From AP-15 sp035570595 (GTDB lineage Bacteria; Pseudomonadota; Alphaproteobacteria; ATCC43930; CGMCC-115725): 64,000 nucleotides of DNA. Position 1 is the stretch's first letter. The number at the start of each line of letters is the position of its first letter. Below the pieces are notes generated by a model. The model saw nothing but the letters and a program-made list of their open reading frames with translations. It searched no databases and was not told where the DNA came from. The position numbers were made by a program, and so were the translations under genes. The DNA lies in NCBI GenBank assembly GCA_035570595.1, contig DATMLF010000147.1, forward strand, positions 4,255-68,254. The letters are read 5' to 3'. Below are positions 52,037 through 60,979 of the stretch, in pieces.

Positions 52037-53260
52037 TCAGTGCAGGGTCGGGTGCTGCGGCGGTTGCGGCGGCGGAGCGCCGCTGATCGCGACCTGCACG
52101 CCGCTTTGCAGCTTGACCTGCCCCGCGGCGACAACCCGCTCCCCGGGCTTCAGGCCGGACAGGATCGCGACCTTGCCGCCCCATCGCGAGCCGGTCTTTA
52201 CCGGCGTTCTGATTGCGCGCAGCACCGGATGCCCGCTGGCATCCTTGCCGTCGTCCTTGATCACATAGACGCTGTCGCCGTAGAGCGTGTATTCGACCGC
52301 GGTCTCGGGCACAACCATCGTGTCGGGACGCGTCGGCAGCACGACCGCGGCGTCGACAAACATCCCGGGCAACAGCGCGTTGCCGGGGTTGCTCATTGTC
52401 GCCTGAACCTCCATCGTGCGCGTGTCGGAGCTGACCTGCGGCTCGATCGTCGTGACTTTCGCGTCAAACACGCGGCCGGGGAAGGCGTCGGCGGTGACGT
52501 TGACGCGCTGTCCGACGGAAATCTCCGGCCGCAGATGCGAGGCCAGCGTGAAGTTGACGTAGAGGGTCGACAGATCGGTCAACGTCACGATCGGGGCCCC
52601 GGCCGTCAAATACTGGCCGAGGTCGATCTGACGCACGCCCAACTGCCCGGAGAATGGCGCCCGGATCAGCTTTTGCGCGATGATCGCGTCGGTCTTTTGG
52701 ATCATCGCGTCCATCTGCGCGAGCTGGCTCTGGTTCTGGTCGACCGTCTCCTGCGAGGCGAAGTCGTTTTTGCGCAGCGACTGCGAGCGCTGCAGCGAAA
52801 TCGCGGCCAACCGCGCCTGCGCCTGGTAATTGGCGAGGTCGCCGCGGTCAGGGGCGTCGTTCAGCTGCACCAGCGGGTCGCCGGCCTTCACCATCGTGCC
52901 CGGCTGGAAAAATATGTTGGTGACCCGGCCAGCCACTTCCGGGTTGATCGTCACCTGATGGACGGCGACGAGCGAGCCGATCCCCGGCGCATATCGCGGC
53001 AGGTTTTGCACCTGGACGCCGATGGCGCTGATCTGTGCCGGGGGCGGCTTGTTGTGCGCGAAGAAATTCGCGATCGCCTGGGTACGGAAGCGGTTGAACT
53101 GGTAAATCCCGCCCAGCACCACCACGAGCAGGAGCCCGACGATCACGAACCAGCGCACGACCTTTGGTCTGGGCGTGGCGGCTCGCTCGCGCTCGACATG
53201 CCCGCGCGACGCCTGCGCGCGCGGGGCGGCCCCGATATCGGCCATCTGGTCACCGTCCAT
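52037..53260 (-). CDS. RND efflux membrane fusion protein (MexA/AcrA-like)
   Basis: A 407-residue periplasmic adaptor anchored by one N-terminal helix (WFVIVGLLLVVVLGGIYQF) with no lipoprotein Cys. It has lipoyl half-motifs (AGRVTNIFFQPGTMVKAGDPL and APFSGQLGVRQIDLGQY), a coiled-coil hairpin (residues about 130-175) and a beta-barrel domain (VGQRVNVTADAFPG). The C-terminus is proline-rich. It links the RND pump to an outer-membrane channel. ATG at 53260 follows GGGGAGA. It sits 13 bases after the TetR gene, so all three form one operon. Confidence 0.92.
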   Translation of the reverse strand: MDGDQMADIGAAPRAQASRGHVERERAATPRPKVVRWFVIVGLLLVVVLGGIYQFNRFRTQAIANFFAHNKPPPAQISAIGVQVQNLPRYAPGIGSLVAVHQVTINPEVAGRVTNIFFQPGTMVKAGDPLVQLNDAPDRGDLANYQAQARLAAISLQRSQSLRKNDFASQETVDQNQSQLAQMDAMIQKTDAIIAQKLIRAPFSGQLGVRQIDLGQYLTAGAPIVTLTDLSTLYVNFTLASHLRPEISVGQRVNVTADAFPGRVFDAKVTTIEPQVSSDTRTMEVQATMSNPGNALLPGMFVDAAVVLPTRPDTMVVPETAVEYTLYGDSVYVIKDDGKDASGHPVLRAIRTPVKTGSRWGGKVAILSGLKPGERVVAAGQVKLQSGVQVAISGAPPPQPPQHPTLH

Positions 53261-53273
53261 GAATTCTCCCCTA

Positions 53274-53966
53274 TCAGGGCGGCGGAAGCTCGAGCCGGCT
53301 GTCATGCGCAGCGGCCAGCGACGTGGCGATTGCGGCATCGCTCATGCCGACCCCGCGCAGCACAAACCAGCTCGCCTCCTCGACAAGCGATGCGATGGTC
53401 CCCTGATAGGTCAGGCAAGCGCGCGCCGGCAGAAAGACAAAGGCCATCATCGCCGCGACGTGATGGCCAAACCAAAAGACGTTGGCCGCGGCGATCGGCC
53501 CGGCGATCAGGTCGCCGGCCGCGGCCGCGGCCTCGACCGACGCGGCGAACAACGGGTGGACGCGCTCGAAAATCGTTTCGAACAATTCGCGCGCGTATTC
53601 GCCGTCCTCGAGAAAGCTGTGCAGGACGAGCCGCAGCCGCCAATCGCGTTCGCCCCGGTCGGCCCCGGTCGCCTGCAGAAAATAGCGCACCATGTAATGC
53701 GTCATGCGGACCAGGGTCAGCGTCGATGGTTCGAGCGACGCCAGCCGCTCGAGCGCCGGGTCGCCCTCGCAGCCGAGCTGCAGTATCTCGCCGTAAAGAT
53801 GCTTTTTGCTCGGGAAATGCTTGAACAACAGCGCTTCGGAGATGCTCGCCGCCTCGGCGAGTTCTTTCGTCGTCGTACCGTCAAAGCCCTTGCGGGCGAA
53901 CAGCGGGACCGCCGCCGCAACGATCGCTTTGCGGCGCTCGTCGCTGTCCAATCGAGTGAGGGCCAT
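53274..53966 (-). CDS. TetR family repressor of the RND efflux operon
   Basis: A 230-residue TetR-type regulator: N-terminal helix-turn-helix with TTTKELAEAASISEALLFKHF, then an all-helical ligand domain (FFLEDG-like FLEDGEYAREL segment, HHVAAMMAFV). The start is the ATG at 53966; an in-frame ATG 8 codons upstream lies inside the candidate operator. It is first in the efflux operon and so likely autorepresses it; a ligand exported by the pump would relieve repression. The promoter region is divergent from the ThuA-like gene, but that gene is on the same strand farther upstream, so control is local. Confidence 0.9.
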   Translation of the reverse strand: MALTRLDSDERRKAIVAAAVPLFARKGFDGTTTKELAEAASISEALLFKHFPSKKHLYGEILQLGCEGDPALERLASLEPSTLTLVRMTHYMVRYFLQATGADRGERDWRLRLVLHSFLEDGEYARELFETIFERVHPLFAASVEAAAAAGDLIAGPIAAANVFWFGHHVAAMMAFVFLPARACLTYQGTIASLVEEASWFVLRGVGMSDAAIATSLAAAHDSRLELPPP

Positions 53967-53978
53967 CGCGCGGCAAAA

Positions 53979-53994
53979 GTAAGCGCTCACTTAC
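53979..53994. promoter_or_regulatory. candidate TetR operator of the efflux operon
   Basis: GTAAGCGCTCACTTAC, an imperfect palindrome with 5-base perfect arms GTAAG...CTTAC around a GCGC-containing centre, lies 13 bases before the TetR ATG. The position and symmetry match autoregulatory TetR operators. The sequence alone does not prove binding. Confidence 0.5.
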
Positions 53995-54126
53995 CTTCAG
54001 TCAACAGGTCTTCTGCTGGCCGTCCGCGACCGCACGGCGGAACCCGCGCACATTGCATTAAATCCGTCTCGACGCCCTGAGATACCAGTCGCGACGCGGT
54101 GGTGGACCCGCCGCGCCCGCCTGCCG

Positions 54127-54936
54127 TCAGGCGCCCAAGCCCCAGCCGATCGCGTTGCGCAGCAACGTGTTGAACGCCGGCGTCTCCCACGGCCCGTGAA
54201 AAACCGGCGGCGTCGTGTCGGCGGGATCGGCGCTTCGCATCGCGCGGATCGCCGGGTTGTGGCAATGCCCGAGGGCGACGTAGGCGACGGCGCCCTCGCC
54301 GACCGCGCGGGCGTAGCCGACCACTCGTGTCCGGCCGTCGGCTTGCAGCGAGGTGTCTTCGGGGTAGAGCGTGCCGATTGCCGGCGACACCGCATCGGCG
54401 CCGTAATCCGCGGTCAGCAGGATTTCGGTCGAGCCCGGGTCCTGCAACTCGACGAAATAAGGCTCGTCCTCGACCTCGAACGACGAGCCGAGGCCGCGGG
54501 TCAGCGGGTGATCGGTCGCGCTGACTTCGACGCGAAACCCGCGGATCGGCGGATGGGTCAAAAACCGGCACCCGAGAACGCCATGGTGGTCGGTTCTGAC
54601 GGTGCGGCGCTGGCGCAGACCCTCGACCCGCTCGGCGCGGCCGCCGCTCGTCCCGTGCAGGCCGAGCCAATGGCCGCCCGCTTCGAGCCAGCTTTCGATG
54701 GCGCGCGATTGCGCCGCGTCGGGATAGGGGCCGGCAACGTAAGTGATCAACATCCGGCTGACCGGGAGCCATTTCTCGATGTCGGCGAAGTCGTTGGCGA
54801 CCGAGGCCGGGATGTCCCGCTCGGCGAGCAGCCCCAGCAGGCGCAGGCGTGCGTAATCGTGGTCGTGCCCGGCCATCGCGCCCGGCGGAAAGCCGCCGGC
54901 CACCAGATGCGCGCGGGCGGGATTGTGCTCAGTCAT
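54127..54936 (-). CDS. ThuA-like domain protein
   Basis: A 269-residue protein matching the ThuA family, a flavodoxin/glutamine-amidotransferase-like fold. It has LVAGGFPPGAMAGHDHDYAR at the start, the WLEAGGHWLGLHG strand-turn and EDEPYFVELQDPGSTEILL, and ends GHCHNPAIRAM. ThuA was named for trehalose utilisation in rhizobia, with proposed roles on sugar substrates; the real activity is unclear. No trehalose or sugar transport genes are adjacent. It starts with ATG and lies on the same strand as the TetR gene, 160 bp upstream. Confidence 0.8.
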   Translation of the reverse strand: MTEHNPARAHLVAGGFPPGAMAGHDHDYARLRLLGLLAERDIPASVANDFADIEKWLPVSRMLITYVAGPYPDAAQSRAIESWLEAGGHWLGLHGTSGGRAERVEGLRQRRTVRTDHHGVLGCRFLTHPPIRGFRVEVSATDHPLTRGLGSSFEVEDEPYFVELQDPGSTEILLTADYGADAVSPAIGTLYPEDTSLQADGRTRVVGYARAVGEGAVAYVALGHCHNPAIRAMRSADPADTTPPVFHGPWETPAFNTLLRNAIGWGLGA

Positions 54937-55145
54937 CGGGTCACCTCGCTCGTTCTCGGCATCGGCAAAACCGCGTCAGCCAGTCTCTCACCTTCTCCCC
55001 GCCGCCGCCTACCTTGAAAAAAGGACTGGGGCAAACGGGATCGCGGCGATTGCGCAGCGGCTTGAACCAAGGCCGGCTTGAACCAAGTCCGGCGCGGACG
55101 CGTTGAACAGCGCGACCACTCCGCTGATCGAGCTCATTCAAACTT

Positions 55146-57629
55146 ATGCAAAACACTCCGGACCGGGGGCCGGGAATCAGAGGCGAGCCGACGCCTGATC
55201 CGGCGGCGCCGCGAAAGCCGGGCAGCCGGACGACGGCGGCAGGGTCGGAATTCCTCAAGGCGCTGGGCAGCGACCTCGCCGCGCTTGCCGCGCACCTGCG
55301 GGGCCGCCTTGCCGCCGCTCCACGATGGCCCGCGCGCCGAGCGTTGCCGGCCGGCCCTGGGTCAACGGCTCCGGGCCGGGCGCGCACCACCGGACGAAGC
55401 GTTCGCCGGCTGGTTCTCGGAGCCGCGATCGCGGCGACCGGCGTCGTGCTCGCCGTGTCCTGCGCGATGCTGTGGGCGGTGCTCGGCCTGCCGATCGACC
55501 GGACGACGAGCGAGCCGGAAAAGCCGACCTTGGTGCTCACCGCGGCGAACGGCGAGCCGCTCGGCCGGGCCGGGCCGCTCACCGAGGCGGCCGTCCCGTT
55601 ACAGGACTTCTCGCCGACCCTGATCAAGGCGGTGCTGAGCACCGAGGACCGTCGCTTCTACAGCCACGCCGGCATCGACCCGGTCGGGATCCTACGGGCG
55701 GCGCATGCGAACCGGGTTGCCGGGCAGATCACCGAGGGCGGCAGCACGATCACGCAACAGCTCGTCAAGCGGGAGTACCTCAACGACGACCGCAGCTACG
55801 TGCGCAAGCTGCGCGAAGCGCTGATGGCGATCTGGCTCGAGGCGCATCTCAGCAAGGACCAGATCCTCACCCGCTATCTGAACCACGTCTATCTCGGGGA
55901 TGGCGCCTTTGGCATGGCGGCGGCGGCGCGGCTCTATTTTGACAAGACCCCCGGCGACCTGACCTTGCCCGAGGCGGCGATGCTGGCGGGGCTGATCCAG
56001 GCGCCTTCGGCGTTCGACCCGCTGCGCCACTTGGCCGCGGCGCAGGCGCGCGCGGCGGCCGTTCTCGACGCGATGGTCGCCAATCACGCGATCGACGCAC
56101 CGGCGGCGGCGGCCGCCAAGGCCGATCCCGCAACCGTCAAGTCCTCGTCCCGGCTGACGCCCGCCGCGTCGTGGTTTGCCGACTGGGTGGCAAAAGGAGC
56201 GGCGCCGCTCGCCGGCTCGCGAACCGGCATCGTGCGCGTGCGCACCACGCTCGTGCCCGGCCTGCAAGACTTGGCGCAGCGCGTCCTCGACGACGCCCTG
56301 GCCCAGCAAGGCCGCCGTCTCGGGGTCTCGCAAGGCGCGCTGGTGGTGATGCGGCCCGACGGGGCGGTGCTGGCGATGGTCGGCGGGCGCGACTACCGCC
56401 GCAGCCAGTTCAATAGTGCGACCGACGCCAACCGGCAACCGGGCTCGGCCTTTAAGCTGTTCGTCTACCTCGCTGCGCTGCGCCAGGGCTATGCCCCGCA
56501 GGACACGGTCGACGCCGGGCCGGTCGACATCAAAGGCTGGCAGCCGGCGAATTTCGACGACGAGCATTATGGCCGGATCACGCTCGCCGAGGCGTTTGCC
56601 CGGTCGGTCAACACGGCGGCGGTGCGCCTCGCGATGAAGGTCGGGCTAGGCAATGTGGTCGACGCCGCCCGCGACCTCGGCATCACCGAGCCGCTGCCGA
56701 AGGTGCCGAGCCTCGCGTTGGGCTCGGTCGGGGTCAGTCTTGTCGACCTGACCGGCGCCTTTGCCTCGGTGCGCGCCGACCGTATGAAGGTGCGGCCGTG
56801 GGGGGTGGCCGCAATCGGCGCCGCGGACGGCTCGCGAATGTTGGCGACAGTGCCGCCCTTGGCCTCGGGGCAAAGCTTGGGCCCCTACCAGAAGCCGCTC
56901 GTTGAGCTGCTGCAAGGGGTGGTCCAGCACGGCACCGGCCGGGCGGCGGCGCTCGACGGCTTTGCCGCGGGCAAGACCGGGACCAGTCAGGACTATCGCG
57001 ACGCCTGGTTCGTCGGGTTTGACGATGCGCTCGTCGTCGGGGTCTGGGTCGGCAATGACGACGACAGCCCGATGAAGCGCGTGGTCGGCGGCGGCTTGCC
57101 GGCAGAGATCTGGAAGGCGTTCATGACCCGGGCGACGCCGGTCCTCGAGCAGCAAGGGACACCTGTCGCCACCGACGCGGCCCAACCCGAAGACGCGGCC
57201 GCGGTGGACGATCAGGGGACCGAGGGATCGACCGGCCAGCCCGTCGCGGGCTTTTGCGACTACCAGGCCTGCTCCAGCACCTATCACTCGTTCCGCGCCT
57301 CCGACTGCACCTACCAGCCCTACGACGGCGGCCCGCGGCAGCTGTGCGAAAAGGGCGCGCCGCCGCCGTCCAGCGAGCGGGTCAGCGCGGCCGACGAGCC
57401 TTCGGGAGCAGCGCCGTCGGGAGCAGCGCCGTCGGGAGCAGGGGCGTCGGGAGCAACGCCGTCAGGCGCAGCGCCGTCAGGCGCAGCGCCGTCGGGAGCA
57501 ATGGCCGAAGCATCGCCCCCGACGCAATGCAATGTCGCTGCCTGCGCCGCGCACTACTCCTCGTTTCGCGCTTCCGATTGCACCTACCAGCCCTATGATG
57601 GCGGCCCGCGGCAGCTCTGCGAGAAATAA
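55146..57629 (+). CDS. class A penicillin-binding protein with duplicated BA14K-like C-terminal modules
   Basis: An 827-residue bifunctional PBP. One helix (residues 87-112) anchors it. The glycosyltransferase domain has E167-D168 in EDRRFYSHAGID and GGSTITQQLVK. The transpeptidase domain has S434-x2-K437 (PGSAFKLF), SVN and K610-T-G (GKTGTSQDY). The end is unusual: two 33-residue Cys-rich modules (704-736 and 795-827), each C-x4-C-x11-C-x12-C and ending in the same 22 residues, are joined by seven APSGA-like pentapeptides. The modules follow the BA14K pattern (C-x3-Y-x-SF...YDG). The protein builds and crosslinks peptidoglycan in the periplasm. The ribosome site at 55146 is weak. Confidence 0.9.
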   Translation: MQNTPDRGPGIRGEPTPDPAAPRKPGSRTTAAGSEFLKALGSDLAALAAHLRGRLAAAPRWPARRALPAGPGSTAPGRARTTGRSVRRLVLGAAIAATGVVLAVSCAMLWAVLGLPIDRTTSEPEKPTLVLTAANGEPLGRAGPLTEAAVPLQDFSPTLIKAVLSTEDRRFYSHAGIDPVGILRAAHANRVAGQITEGGSTITQQLVKREYLNDDRSYVRKLREALMAIWLEAHLSKDQILTRYLNHVYLGDGAFGMAAAARLYFDKTPGDLTLPEAAMLAGLIQAPSAFDPLRHLAAAQARAAAVLDAMVANHAIDAPAAAAAKADPATVKSSSRLTPAASWFADWVAKGAAPLAGSRTGIVRVRTTLVPGLQDLAQRVLDDALAQQGRRLGVSQGALVVMRPDGAVLAMVGGRDYRRSQFNSATDANRQPGSAFKLFVYLAALRQGYAPQDTVDAGPVDIKGWQPANFDDEHYGRITLAEAFARSVNTAAVRLAMKVGLGNVVDAARDLGITEPLPKVPSLALGSVGVSLVDLTGAFASVRADRMKVRPWGVAAIGAADGSRMLATVPPLASGQSLGPYQKPLVELLQGVVQHGTGRAAALDGFAAGKTGTSQDYRDAWFVGFDDALVVGVWVGNDDDSPMKRVVGGGLPAEIWKAFMTRATPVLEQQGTPVATDAAQPEDAAAVDDQGTEGSTGQPVAGFCDYQACSSTYHSFRASDCTYQPYDGGPRQLCEKGAPPPSSERVSAADEPSGAAPSGAAPSGAGASGATPSGAAPSGAAPSGAMAEASPPTQCNVAACAAHYSSFRASDCTYQPYDGGPRQLCEK
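57396..57500 (+). repeat. 15-bp minisatellite inside the PBP gene (seven units)
   Basis: Seven tandem copies of gcgccgtcgggagca with small variants, each coding Ala-Pro-Ser-Gly-Ala or a close form. Units are in frame, so gain or loss of copies would change only linker length between the two Cys-rich modules. Confidence 0.9.
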
Positions 57630-57791
57630 GCCTGGATGCCGGCGCGCCGCCGTGGGGCAAGCGTCACGGTCGGACCTCGCCTGATCGATCGATTCGACTC
57701 ACGGGGTATGTCTGAGCCCGCGTCTTCGCGCCCGCCGCCCGCGGGGCCGAGGGCTTTCATCGCAGACCTCCGTTGCCACAATGTGCTCAGA

Positions 57792-57822
57792 GAGGCCAAG
57801 CCGCGACCAGCGGCTTGGCCTC
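57792..57822. repeat. 13-bp perfect hairpin downstream of the PBP gene
   Basis: GAGGCCAAGCCGC (57792-57804), loop gacca, GCGGCTTGGCCTC (57810-57822). A 13-bp GC-rich stem with a 5-base loop is strong enough to stall RNA polymerase, but the following bases atcgttacg are not a T-tract, so an intrinsic terminator is possible but unproven. The 492-bp gap 57630-58121 holds no other gene that I can support. Confidence 0.6.
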
Positions 57823-58121
57823 ATCGTTACGATGCATCACCACTCGTCACTTGGCATCTACCGGGCGGCACTCCACCACACCCGTGCCTGGCGGCATTCT
57901 CGTCACCGCCGAACACGAAACGGCGAACACGAGCTCGATCGTCCGTCTGTGTCGGCGTCAAAAAGGAGTTTGAGTTGGCGCGGGTCTCGGTTAGGTCGCG
58001 CGGCCGGGTCGGCGCGCCGCAATTCTGCCCAGCTCGGCGGCTATTCGCCGGGCTGACTTGGCGGTTCCAGCCGTACAATCTTTAGCATCTTGCCAGCCGG
58101 ACAATCCGCGGAGGCCCATCC

Positions 58122-58808
58122 GTGCCCGATACCGCCGCCCCTAGCCTTTCGGTCGTCGCCCTGTTCCTGCACGCCGACGTGGTCGTCAAGGGCGTGCTGC
58201 TGCTGCTGCTCGCCGCCTCGGTGTGGAGCTGGGCGGTCATCGTCGACAAGCTGTGGCGGCTTGGTGCGGCGCGCCGGTCGGCCCAGGCGCACGAGGCGCG
58301 GGTTGCCGCGGCGCGCTCCCCGGCGGAGCTGATGGCCCCGTCGGGCCGCCCCGAAGGCGGCGACCCGGCCGGCGTCGTGCTGGCGTCGGGCTGGGCAGAA
58401 AGCGCCGACGCGGCGCCGCCCGCGCCGGAAAGCCCGGGCGAGCGGCGCGAGCGCATCGAGCGCGCGATGCGGCTGGCGCTCAGCGCCGAATTGCGCCACC
58501 TCGAGGCGCGGCTGCCGTTTCTCGCGACCCTGGGGTCGGCCGCGCCGTTCATCGGGCTGTTCGGCACGGTATGGGGGATCATGCGCAGCTTTACCGGCAT
58601 CGCCGCCGCCAACAACACCAGCCTGGCGGTGGTGGCGCCAGGCATCGCCGAGGCACTGTTCGCGACCGCGATGGGGCTCGCCGCGGCGATCCCGGCGGTC
58701 GTCGCCTACAACAAGATCACCGTCGATCTCGGGCGCTTCGCCGGGCGCATGAATGGCCTGATCGGGCGCTGCGGCAGCATTCTGTCGCGCCTCCCGCGGG
58801 AGACCTGA
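58122..58808 (+). CDS. exbB: ExbB/TolQ family proton channel protein
   Basis: A 228-residue inner-membrane protein with three helices. VVALFLHADVVVKGVLLLLLAAS is the first; the conserved LGSAAPFIGLFGTVWGIMRSF segment forms the second, and GIAEALFATAMGLAAAIPAVVAYN the third. It assembles a pentameric motor with ExbD that energises TonB by the proton gradient. GTG at 58122 follows GGAGG with 7-base spacing. exbD starts 2 bases after it and tonB follows, giving the order exbB-exbD-tonB. TolQ is the alternative, but the adjoining TonB favours ExbB. Confidence 0.9.
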   Translation: MPDTAAPSLSVVALFLHADVVVKGVLLLLLAASVWSWAVIVDKLWRLGAARRSAQAHEARVAAARSPAELMAPSGRPEGGDPAGVVLASGWAESADAAPPAPESPGERRERIERAMRLALSAELRHLEARLPFLATLGSAAPFIGLFGTVWGIMRSFTGIAAANNTSLAVVAPGIAEALFATAMGLAAAIPAVVAYNKITVDLGRFAGRMNGLIGRCGSILSRLPRET

Positions 58809-58810
58809 GA

Positions 58811-59245
58811 ATGGCAGTGCCGCTGCCTCCCTCCGGCGACAACGCCGAGGAGCGCTATCAGCCAATGGCCGAGATCAACGTCACTCCGATGGTCGACGTG
58901 ATGCTGGTGCTACTGGTGATCTTCATGGTCACGGCACCGCTCTTGATGGTCGGCGTGCCGCTCGACCTGCCAAAGACGCGGGCGGCGGCGATCACGATGC
59001 CCAAAAAGCCGATTATTCTGAGCCTCAACCGCGGCGGCGAGATCTTTATCGGCGACGACCCGGTCGCGCCCGGCGCGCTCGAAGGCCGGCTGGCGGCGCT
59101 CGCCGCCGACGACCCGGGGCGCATCGTTTACGTGCGCGGCGACAAGACGATTACCTACGCCCAGCTGATGGACATGTTGAGCGAGGTCAACCGGGCCGGT
59201 TTTGGCAAGGTGTCGCTGGTCGCCGAGGCGTCCAGGTCGAAGTGA
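58811..59245 (+). CDS. exbD: ExbD/TolR family protein
   Basis: A 144-residue protein with one N-terminal helix bearing the essential Asp in TPMVDVMLVLLVIFMV, and a periplasmic domain ending RAGFGKVSLVAEASR. It forms the proton-coupled stator with ExbB. The start at 58811 is 2 bases after exbB; the stop overlaps the tonB GTG (AGTGA). All elements of a classical ExbD are intact. Confidence 0.92.
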   Translation: MAVPLPPSGDNAEERYQPMAEINVTPMVDVMLVLLVIFMVTAPLLMVGVPLDLPKTRAAAITMPKKPIILSLNRGGEIFIGDDPVAPGALEGRLAALAADDPGRIVYVRGDKTITYAQLMDMLSEVNRAGFGKVSLVAEASRSK

Positions 59246-60045
59246 GCGGCTTCCGACTGCCGCTGGCGCTGTCGCTGGCGGCGCACGCGATCGTGCTGGC
59301 CGTGCTGTGGCTGGCGCCGGCGCCGGCGCCGCCGTTGACGCCGCCGCCCCCGAGCGCCGGGATCGAGGTCGCGTTCGCGCCGTCGCTGCCAAAGCCCGAG
59401 ACGCCGCCGGCGCCGGCGCCGGTCAAGGCCGCCCCGCCGCCGCCCGCCCCGCCACCGCCGACCCCGCCGCCTCCTCCGCCGCCACCCCAGCCGGTCGCGG
59501 CGCCGCCCCCGCCGCCGGTCGAGCCGCCGCCGCCCGCGCCCGAGGCGACCGTGGCGTTCCCCGAGCCGCCGCTGCCGCCGCCTCCCAAACCGCGGGTCCC
59601 GGTGCGCCGGCCCCCGGTTCAGCGCGCGGAACGGCCGCCGCCGCGCCCGGTCTTCGCCGCGCCGCAACCGGCACCCTATGTCCCCGCGGCGCCGCCGGCC
59701 GCGAGCCGGGAGGCGGCGCTGGCCCCGGCGCGGGTTCCGCCGCCGACCTCGAACGCCGTCAGCCCGGGTTACGAGGCGCTGCTCGGCGAATGGCTAAACA
59801 ACCACAAGCGCTATCCCGAAAGCGCCCGCGAACATGGCGAGGAAGGCCGCGCGGTATTGCATTTCGCGGTCGAGCGCAGCGGTCGCGTGACCGAGTTCGC
59901 GGTGGTCCGCAGCTCGGGTTATCCCGATCTCGACGCGGCGCTCGAGGAGATGATGCGGGGGGCAACCTTGCCGCCTTTCCCGGCCGACATGCCGCAGCCG
60001 AGCGTCAGCGTGTCGGTGACGATCCGGTTCAGCCTGGAGCACTAA
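59242..60045 (+). CDS. tonB: TonB family energy transducer
   Basis: A 267-residue protein: N-terminal anchor (LALSLAAHAIVLAVLWLAPA), a long Pro-rich periplasmic linker (about residues 30-170, PPPPPP-rich with EPPPPAPEA-like segments), and the TonB C-terminal domain with YPESAREHGEEGRAVLHFAV and SSGYPDLDAALEEMM. It transfers ExbB/ExbD energy to outer-membrane receptors for siderophores, cobalamin or other substrates. No receptor gene is next to it. GTG at 59242 overlaps exbD. It is convergent with the ugpE gene. Confidence 0.92.
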   Translation: MSGFRLPLALSLAAHAIVLAVLWLAPAPAPPLTPPPPSAGIEVAFAPSLPKPETPPAPAPVKAAPPPPAPPPPTPPPPPPPPQPVAAPPPPPVEPPPPAPEATVAFPEPPLPPPPKPRVPVRRPPVQRAERPPPRPVFAAPQPAPYVPAAPPAASREAALAPARVPPPTSNAVSPGYEALLGEWLNNHKRYPESAREHGEEGRAVLHFAVERSGRVTEFAVVRSSGYPDLDAALEEMMRGATLPPFPADMPQPSVSVSVTIRFSLEH

Positions 60046-60124
60046 AGCTCCACCGCGCGCCGGTCGGTCATGCCCACCCGAGGCGGGCTCCCGCCGACGA
60101 CGGGCGACGAAGATGACACCGCGG

Positions 60125-60979
60125 TCACTTCTCCGGTTCGATCAGGCCGGCGACAAACCAGCGCTGCATCGCCAGCACGACGATGACCGGCGGCAAAATC
60201 GCCAGCAACGCGGTGGCCATCACCAGATGCCAGGCGGTCTCGGCGTCACCGGTGCCGATCATCTGGCGGATACCGATCACGATCGTCGTCATGCCGGGGC
60301 TGTCGGTCACCAGCAGTGGCCACAGATACTGGTTCCAGCCGTAGATGAACAGGATCACGAACAGGGCGGCGATGTTGGTGCGCGACAATGGGATCGCGAC
60401 CCACACAAAAAACCGCCACGGCCCGGCGCCGTCGAGCTTTGCCGCCTCGGCTAGCTCGTCGGGGATCGTCAAAAAAAACTGCCGGAACAGCAACGTCGCG
60501 GTCGCCGAGGCGATCAGCGGGAGCGCCAGACCGGCATAAGTGTCGACCAGCCGCAGGTCGGCGGCGACCTTGTAGGTCGGTATGATCCGCACCTCGACGG
60601 GCAGCATCAGGGTGACAAAGATCATCCAAAAGCACAGCCGGCGCAGCGGGAAGCGAAAAAACACGACCGCATAGGCCGAGGGCAGCGAGATCGCGATCTT
60701 GCCGACCGCGATCGCGAGCGCCATGAAGAGGCTGTTCGCCATCATCAAGCCGACGCCCACGCCGCTGGTGCCCGGCCCTCCGGCGGTCAGCGCCGCGCGG
60801 TAGTTAGCGAACAGGCCGGGGCCCGGGATCAGGGTCATCGGCGCATCGAGGATGTCGCGCAAGCTCAAACTCGAGGCGACAAACGCGACATAGACCGGGA
60901 ACAGCACCACCGCGAGGCCCGCCAGCAAGACCGCGTGCGGCAGCCAGGCGCCGCGGCCGGAGCCCGCCATCTCAGCCAT
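60125..60979 (-). CDS. ugpE: sn-glycerol-3-phosphate-type ABC permease UgpE
   Basis: A 284-residue type I importer permease. Its end GLIEPEK resembles the UgpE terminus and its length matches. The EAA loop is ELAEAAKLDGAGPWRFFVWV. With UgpA it forms the channel of a glycerol-3-phosphate or glycerophosphodiester importer. The ATG at 60979 directly follows the UgpA stop. No ugpC ATPase or ugpB binding protein follows; the next gene is tonB, convergent. Confidence 0.85.
   Translation of the reverse strand: MAEMAGSGRGAWLPHAVLLAGLAVVLFPVYVAFVASSLSLRDILDAPMTLIPGPGLFANYRAALTAGGPGTSGVGVGLMMANSLFMALAIAVGKIAISLPSAYAVVFFRFPLRRLCFWMIFVTLMLPVEVRIIPTYKVAADLRLVDTYAGLALPLIASATATLLFRQFFLTIPDELAEAAKLDGAGPWRFFVWVAIPLSRTNIAALFVILFIYGWNQYLWPLLVTDSPGMTTIVIGIRQMIGTGDAETAWHLVMATALLAILPPVIVVLAMQRWFVAGLIEPEK

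Noticed and set aside
48999..52268. Open frame of 1089 codons opposite the RND pump.
   Set aside because: The opposite strand encodes an unmistakable RND permease; the antisense frame is compositionally biased (charged His/Arg/Asp-rich) and matches no family.
57636..58085. Possible 149-codon gene in the gap between the PBP and exbB genes.
   Set aside because: No ribosome site or family; it includes the 13-bp hairpin, which would be an odd coding feature.
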